Source: Clostridia bacterium (GTDB lineage: Bacteria > Bacillota_A > Clostridia > Oscillospirales > CAG-272). Taken from it: a stretch of DNA of 7,545 bases. Where the stretch lies: the NCBI GenBank assembly GCA_017630995.1, contig JAGBUD010000119.1, forward strand, positions 1 through 7,545, written 5' to 3'. A program made the translations under genes and the position numbers. Shown one piece after another: positions 4,985-7,545 of the stretch (positions within the stretch are counted from its first letter, which is position 1; every line of letters begins with the position of its first letter). The notes under the pieces were generated by a model. The model saw nothing but the letters and a program-made list of their open reading frames with translations, ran no database searches and had not been told where the DNA came from.

Positions 4985-6442
4985 TTAAACGGAAGCCCCT
5001 AAATCGTTTCCTCTATATATTGTAGACTTTAAAACGCAGGTATCGTTGTCAAATAAAAAATTGAGATAAAACATTGTATGCGTGGGAAGCATACGCACGG
5101 CAACGCAAAATTCCGTTTCGGATTTCCAAGCTCCAGACGCGGCTGCAACAGCATAATCCCTAGGTTGCATTGAAACTACGTGTGTATCGTAACAATCCGT
5201 TTTTTTGATTTCCTTGAGTCCTGCGTCAAAGGCGAAGCTTTCTCCGTTTTTAAATTCAAGCAGTATATGGCAAAGTTCTTCCTTGAAATCAAGCGTTGCC
5301 GATATTACCTCTTTGCAATTTTCGATAAGGTTACGCTTTCCCGAAATTAGAGCCGCCACGGGAGAAGCCGAAGAAAATTCTGATGGAAGCATGAGGTTTT
5401 TGCATCGTTCAACAAGTTTTTTGTGCGCATTGGGATTCTCAGGAAGAACGTCTTTAATAGGTATAAGAACGTTTTCGTAAAAAGCGCTCAAAACCTCTTG
5501 GATCGTTTGTGTACTTCCCGAATTAACGCAGAAAATCAAATTCTCGTCGGGATAGCAGGCGCATATTTGTCCATATGCACCGCAGAACCTGAAGCTATTA
5601 TGTTGACCTCTCCACATTTGAAAGGCATAACCTTGGTTCCAATCGGTAGCCTTGACGAGTGCGATTCCGGGGGTGGAGGTCTGGGCTCCCGTTATAATAT
5701 GAAAACGTGTGGCTTCCTTTGCCCATTCTTCCGAAAGCAGTCTCTCTCCGTTCCAAACGCATCCGTCCAGATAAAACTGTCCGAGGCGGGCGAGCGCCTC
5801 TCTCGTCATACGCATACCGCCGTATCCAACGAACATTCCGTTTGCATCGGTATAATAGAACGGATCAATAGAAAGCTTTTCAAAAAGCCTCGGACGAAGA
5901 TAATCAATAATCTCAATGCCGCTTGCGCGTTGGATGATTTCAGCGAGCATATAAGTGTTCGTATTTTCATATGCGAATTTTGTACCCGGCTCGTATTTAA
6001 AAGGGGCAGCCATAAAATCCCGCTTGAGCTTCTCGGGCTCTCCCTCCTTGTAAGGACGAAAAAAAACGTTCGTCTCGTGTCCGTTTGACATAGTGAGCAG
6101 ATGGCGGATGGTCAAGCGCTCAAGCTCGGGCGTTACAGTACTCGGAGCTATATCCCACAGATATTTTAATATAGGATCTTCTACTGATAAAAGGCCTTCA
6201 TCCTGCGCAAAACCAATGGCGGTAGACACAAACGCCTTAGAGCATGAGTGAATTACGTGTTGCTCGTCGGCGAAAGGTGAAAAACTTCCTTCTGCAATGA
6301 TTTTTTTATTGCGAATAATTAAGAAACCGTGAATTTCACGCCCTTCTTCTTGAAAATACATAGCATCAATAAGACGCAAAATCCCCCACGATGAAATTCC
6401 AACCGACTCAGGAGTGGCCGTCTCAAACCATCTGTTTTTCAT
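4985..6442 (-). CDS. Beta-lactamase-fold serine hydrolase (class C / PBP-like family)
   Basis: I place the start at 6442, giving 485 residues. An in-frame ATG at 6532 would add 30 residues but has no ribosome site, while the chosen ATG has GAGG nine bases upstream. The catalytic domain carries the serine beta-lactamase/DD-peptidase motifs: SCSK (66-69) with nucleophile Ser66 and Lys69, YEN (158-160) as the second motif, and GAYGQ (288-292) at the place of the KTG-like third motif. Also typical are LTIRHLLTMSNG (110-121) and YEPGTKFAYEN. About 150 further residues form a separate, beta-rich-looking C-terminal domain of unknown role. There is no clear signal peptide from either start, which suggests a cytosolic esterase, amidase or peptidase rather than a secreted penicillin-degrading enzyme. 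The substrate is unknown. It is flanked by a gene-free stretch on each side, so it is probably transcribed alone and stopped by the bidirectional terminator beyond the tRNA. Confidence 0.9.
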   Translation of the reverse strand: MKNRWFETATPESVGISSWGILRLIDAMYFQEEGREIHGFLIIRNKKIIAEGSFSPFADEQHVIHSCSKAFVSTAIGFAQDEGLLSVEDPILKYLWDIAPSTVTPELERLTIRHLLTMSNGHETNVFFRPYKEGEPEKLKRDFMAAPFKYEPGTKFAYENTNTYMLAEIIQRASGIEIIDYLRPRLFEKLSIDPFYYTDANGMFVGYGGMRMTREALARLGQFYLDGCVWNGERLLSEEWAKEATRFHIITGAQTSTPGIALVKATDWNQGYAFQMWRGQHNSFRFCGAYGQICACYPDENLIFCVNSGSTQTIQEVLSAFYENVLIPIKDVLPENPNAHKKLVERCKNLMLPSEFSSASPVAALISGKRNLIENCKEVISATLDFKEELCHILLEFKNGESFAFDAGLKEIKKTDCYDTHVVSMQPRDYAVAAASGAWKSETEFCVAVRMLPTHTMFYLNFLFDNDTCVLKSTIYRGNDLGASV

Positions 6443-6451
6443 TGATTCAAA

Positions 6452-6455
6452 CCTC
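6452..6455 (-). promoter_or_regulatory. Ribosome binding site deciding the serine hydrolase start
   Basis: GCGAGG on the minus strand puts the GAGG core nine bases before the ATG at 6442. Upstream of the in-frame ATGs at 6472 and 6532 no comparable purine-rich site exists, and the extra N-terminal residues do not resemble the family, which normally begins shortly before the FETATPESVGIS segment. Confidence 0.7.
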
Positions 6456-6522
6456 GCAAAATTAAAATACATCAAAAAATCCGGAAGAATAAACGTATTT
6501 CGTAAACAGAATTTGCAAATAT

Positions 6523-6552
6523 ATAATATCATTTTTTTGCACGAAATAGCAA
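6523..6552 (-). promoter_or_regulatory. Candidate promoter of the serine hydrolase gene
   Basis: On the minus strand TTGCTA (6552 down to 6547) and TATTAT (6528 down to 6523) are separated by 18 bases, giving a leader of about 75 bases before the ATG at 6442. The surrounding DNA is very A/T-rich, so the match is suggestive only. Transcription from this promoter would also rule out the upstream ATG at 6532, which lies in the spacer between the two boxes. Confidence 0.4.
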
Positions 6553-6565
6553 TATAACCTATAAA
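6537..6565 (+). promoter_or_regulatory. Candidate plus-strand promoter facing the hairpin pair
   Basis: TTGCAC (6537-6542) and TATAAA (6560-6565) are separated by exactly 17 bases on the plus strand. It overlaps the candidate serine hydrolase promoter on the opposite strand. No plus-strand protein gene lies downstream; the transcript would run into the hairpins at 6594-6621 and 6650-6677. Confidence 0.35.
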
Positions 6566-6593
6566 ATATATTTACAAAAAACAATAAAACTAA

Positions 6594-6621
6594 GTGAGAA
6601 AAAGCAAGTTGTTTTGCTCAC
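6594..6621 (-). terminator. Possible weak terminator for the oxidoreductase transcript
   Basis: Read on the minus strand, GTGAG(C)AAAA pairs with TTTT(T)CTCAC with one mismatch, and a T-rich run (TTAGTTTTATTGTTTTTT) follows. An alternative shorter stem AGCAA/TTGCT is followed by T's. It lies about 180 bases beyond the oxidoreductase stop codon. The stem is weak, so termination there is uncertain. Confidence 0.35.
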
Positions 6622-6649
6622 AGTGTTCTCCGTTAAGCAAGAAGCCGAC

Positions 6650-6680
6650 AGAGCCGAGGTTTTGCAACCGCGGCTCTTTT
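6650..6680 (+). terminator. Terminator-like hairpin on the plus strand
   Basis: AGAGCCG (6650-6656) pairs with CGGCTCT (6671-6677), then after one A-G mismatch GGTT pairs with AACC around the loop TTGC. TTTT and a further T-rich stretch follow on the plus strand; on the minus strand no U-run follows. It therefore points to plus-strand transcription although no plus-strand gene lies upstream. Confidence 0.55.
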
Positions 6681-6797
6681 GTCAGTTTTATTCTATTACC
6701 TTGTCATTAGCTATATACGCCAAATATTGTCTTTATACTCAAATATTCCGACGGTGCAATTTGTTGCAGATGACTTAGAGGTGAAAATTATTTTAAA
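6681..6797. other. A/T-rich spacer without recognised gene
   Basis: This is the part of the 355-base gap next to the oxidoreductase stop codon. It contains only a small perfect hairpin TGCAA/TTGCA (6755-6768) and no convincing gene, promoter or terminator. Short open frames reading in from the plus strand are antisense to the oxidoreductase gene and have no ribosome site. Confidence 0.6.
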
Positions 6798-7545
6798 CTA
6801 CTTAATAACGATTTTTTCTCCACCGTTGTCCGCCGACTCGATCTCTGCCATAACGATTTTAATAGAATCAACGCTATCCTCGGGCAAATCATCAAGAGGC
6901 TCTTTACCGCCAATAAGGCAATCGCAGAAATAAACGATCTCATCATAATATGCACTGAAAGGAAGAAGCTCATTGTGTATAGTCGAGGAAATAACATTCC
7001 CCTCTCCGTCTTGAACGCTCTTTTCAATCACGTCTCTTCCGACGGTGCGCTCACAACGGACGTAACCTTTTTCAAAGTTTACGTGAATTACTCTGCCATC
7101 GTACTTCATTCTATTGGGTCCTGTCCACTGTGCTATCGCGTTTACCCACATTCCGTCATACATAAGGTTAGCCGAGAGGATATCGTAGCCGGTTACAGCC
7201 GCGTCATCGGTGGAAATGCCAGCAACACTTACAGCCTTCGGAACGCCGAACATCCAGCGGATAAGGTCAACGTTATGGATGTGATAGTCGAGCGTACCTC
7301 CTCCCGAGAGCTTTTTATCCCAAAACCACTTATTCTTATTTCTGCCCTGTGGACGAATGCTATCGCCCATATGCCTGAACTCAGCATAAAGGGGGGCGCC
7401 GAGCTCTCCCGAATCGACGACGTCTTTTACAAAGCGTGCGCCCTTGTAGAATCTGTTACAGTAAGCAATCATCAAAAGCTTGCCTGTTCTGTTCTTTGCC
7501 TCTACCATAGCATTAGCCTCTTCAACGTTCATAGCCATAGGCTTC
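6798..7545 (-). CDS. Gfo/Idh/MocA-family NAD(P)-dependent oxidoreductase, C-terminal part (cut by window edge)
   Basis: About two thirds of the gene is visible; the reading frame stays open through the right edge. The first visible codons read KPMAMN, the end of the EKP motif of this family, so the internal ATG at 7538 is not the true start and the N-terminal Rossmann NAD(P)-binding domain lies outside. The visible part has the typical layout: ANAMVEAKNRTGK, YCNRFYKGARFVKD, the GELGAPLYAEF strand that opens the beta-sheet domain, and GGGTLDYHIHNVDLIRWMFG with the conserved D-x3-H-x2-D residues of the active site. Such enzymes oxidise or reduce sugars, inositols or related polyols in the cytosol; the substrate cannot be told from this part. 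The stop is followed by a 355-base gap before the serine hydrolase. Confidence 0.93.
   Translation of the reverse strand, partial: KPMAMNVEEANAMVEAKNRTGKLLMIAYCNRFYKGARFVKDVVDSGELGAPLYAEFRHMGDSIRPQGRNKNKWFWDKKLSGGGTLDYHIHNVDLIRWMFGVPKAVSVAGISTDDAAVTGYDILSANLMYDGMWVNAIAQWTGPNRMKYDGRVIHVNFEKGYVRCERTVGRDVIEKSVQDGEGNVISSTIHNELLPFSAYYDEIVYFCDCLIGGKEPLDDLPEDSVDSIKIVMAEIESADNGGEKIVIK

Larger units (their letters stand above)
6572..6685 (+). ncRNA. Possible small structured RNA (promoter, hairpin, terminator-like hairpin)
   Basis: This unit is inferred from three ordered signals: a plausible promoter ending at 6565, a first hairpin with GTGAG/CTCAC and AAAA/TTTT (6594-6621), and a second, stronger hairpin with U's after it (6650-6680). 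The RNA would be about 110 nucleotides. No recognised riboswitch or known RNA family is apparent. The alternative is that these hairpins are merely the 3' untranslated region and terminator of the oxidoreductase gene on the minus strand. Confidence 0.25.

Noticed and set aside
5423..6088. 221-residue open frame on the plus strand
   Set aside because: Entirely antisense to the serine hydrolase, which has clear catalytic motifs; no ribosome site or family features.
6443..6532. 30-residue N-terminal extension of the serine hydrolase from the ATG at 6532
   Set aside because: No ribosome site upstream, A/T-rich sequence containing candidate promoter elements, and residues outside the family's conserved start. 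Its hydrophobic residues do not form a convincing signal peptide.
1..7545. CRISPR array, insertion sequence, phage or toxin-antitoxin genes
   Set aside because: No regularly spaced repeats, no transposase, integrase or Cas motifs, and no small gene pairs with ribosome sites were found on either strand.

Overview
The window looks like a chromosomal segment of a low-to-middle GC Firmicute, most likely an uncultured gut-type Clostridia. Supporting signs are purine-rich GGAGG-type ribosome binding sites, a tRNA-Glu with an encoded CCA tail and the typical Firmicutes sequence, TTGACA/TAGAAT-type promoters, U-tailed hairpin terminators, and a family mix (RlmD-type 23S rRNA methyltransferase, PHP phosphatase, APH-family kinase, AraC regulator, class C-like serine hydrolase, Gfo/Idh/MocA oxidoreductase) common in that class. 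The species cannot be named from the sequence.

Layout: every protein gene is on the minus strand, so transcription runs right to left. The right edge holds the 3' part of a Gfo/Idh/MocA oxidoreductase (6798 to the edge). A 355-base gene-free stretch (6443-6797) follows, with hairpins and a possible small plus-strand transcription unit. Next is a beta-lactamase-fold serine hydrolase (4985-6442; start revised from 6532). Then comes a 652-base stretch with no protein gene, holding tRNA-Glu(CUC) on the plus strand (4509-4583), its consensus promoter and a strong bidirectional terminator. Downstream of the terminator is an unusual hairpin-rich segment that ends in an exact 18-base copy of the tRNA 3' end, followed by a second tRNA-like T-arm fragment. 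To the left are an AraC-family regulator (3490-4332), then rlmD (2049-3419), an integral membrane ICMT-like methyltransferase (1355-2020), a PHP-domain phosphatase (560-1306) and the 5' part of an APH-family phosphotransferase (1-536).

The four left genes are separated by only 23 to 48 bases with no terminator between them, so they probably form one operon (rlmD, methyltransferase, PHP, APH-like kinase). Their functions do not make one pathway. A perfect 20-bp palindrome (3461-3480), beside a TATAAT box, sits between the araC gene and rlmD and is the best candidate operator. The araC gene has its own upstream region with an 8-bp tandem repeat and an inverted repeat around a -10-like element, as expected for autoregulation.

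Most of the window is ordinary housekeeping and metabolic sequence. The parts that deserve a second look are the tRNA-Glu 3' duplication with the structured orphan DNA it brackets (probably an old integration scar or a small repeat element), the possible orphan RNA at 6572-6685, and the palindromic operator. I see no CRISPR array, transposase, toxin-antitoxin pair, phage gene or complete novel multi-gene system.
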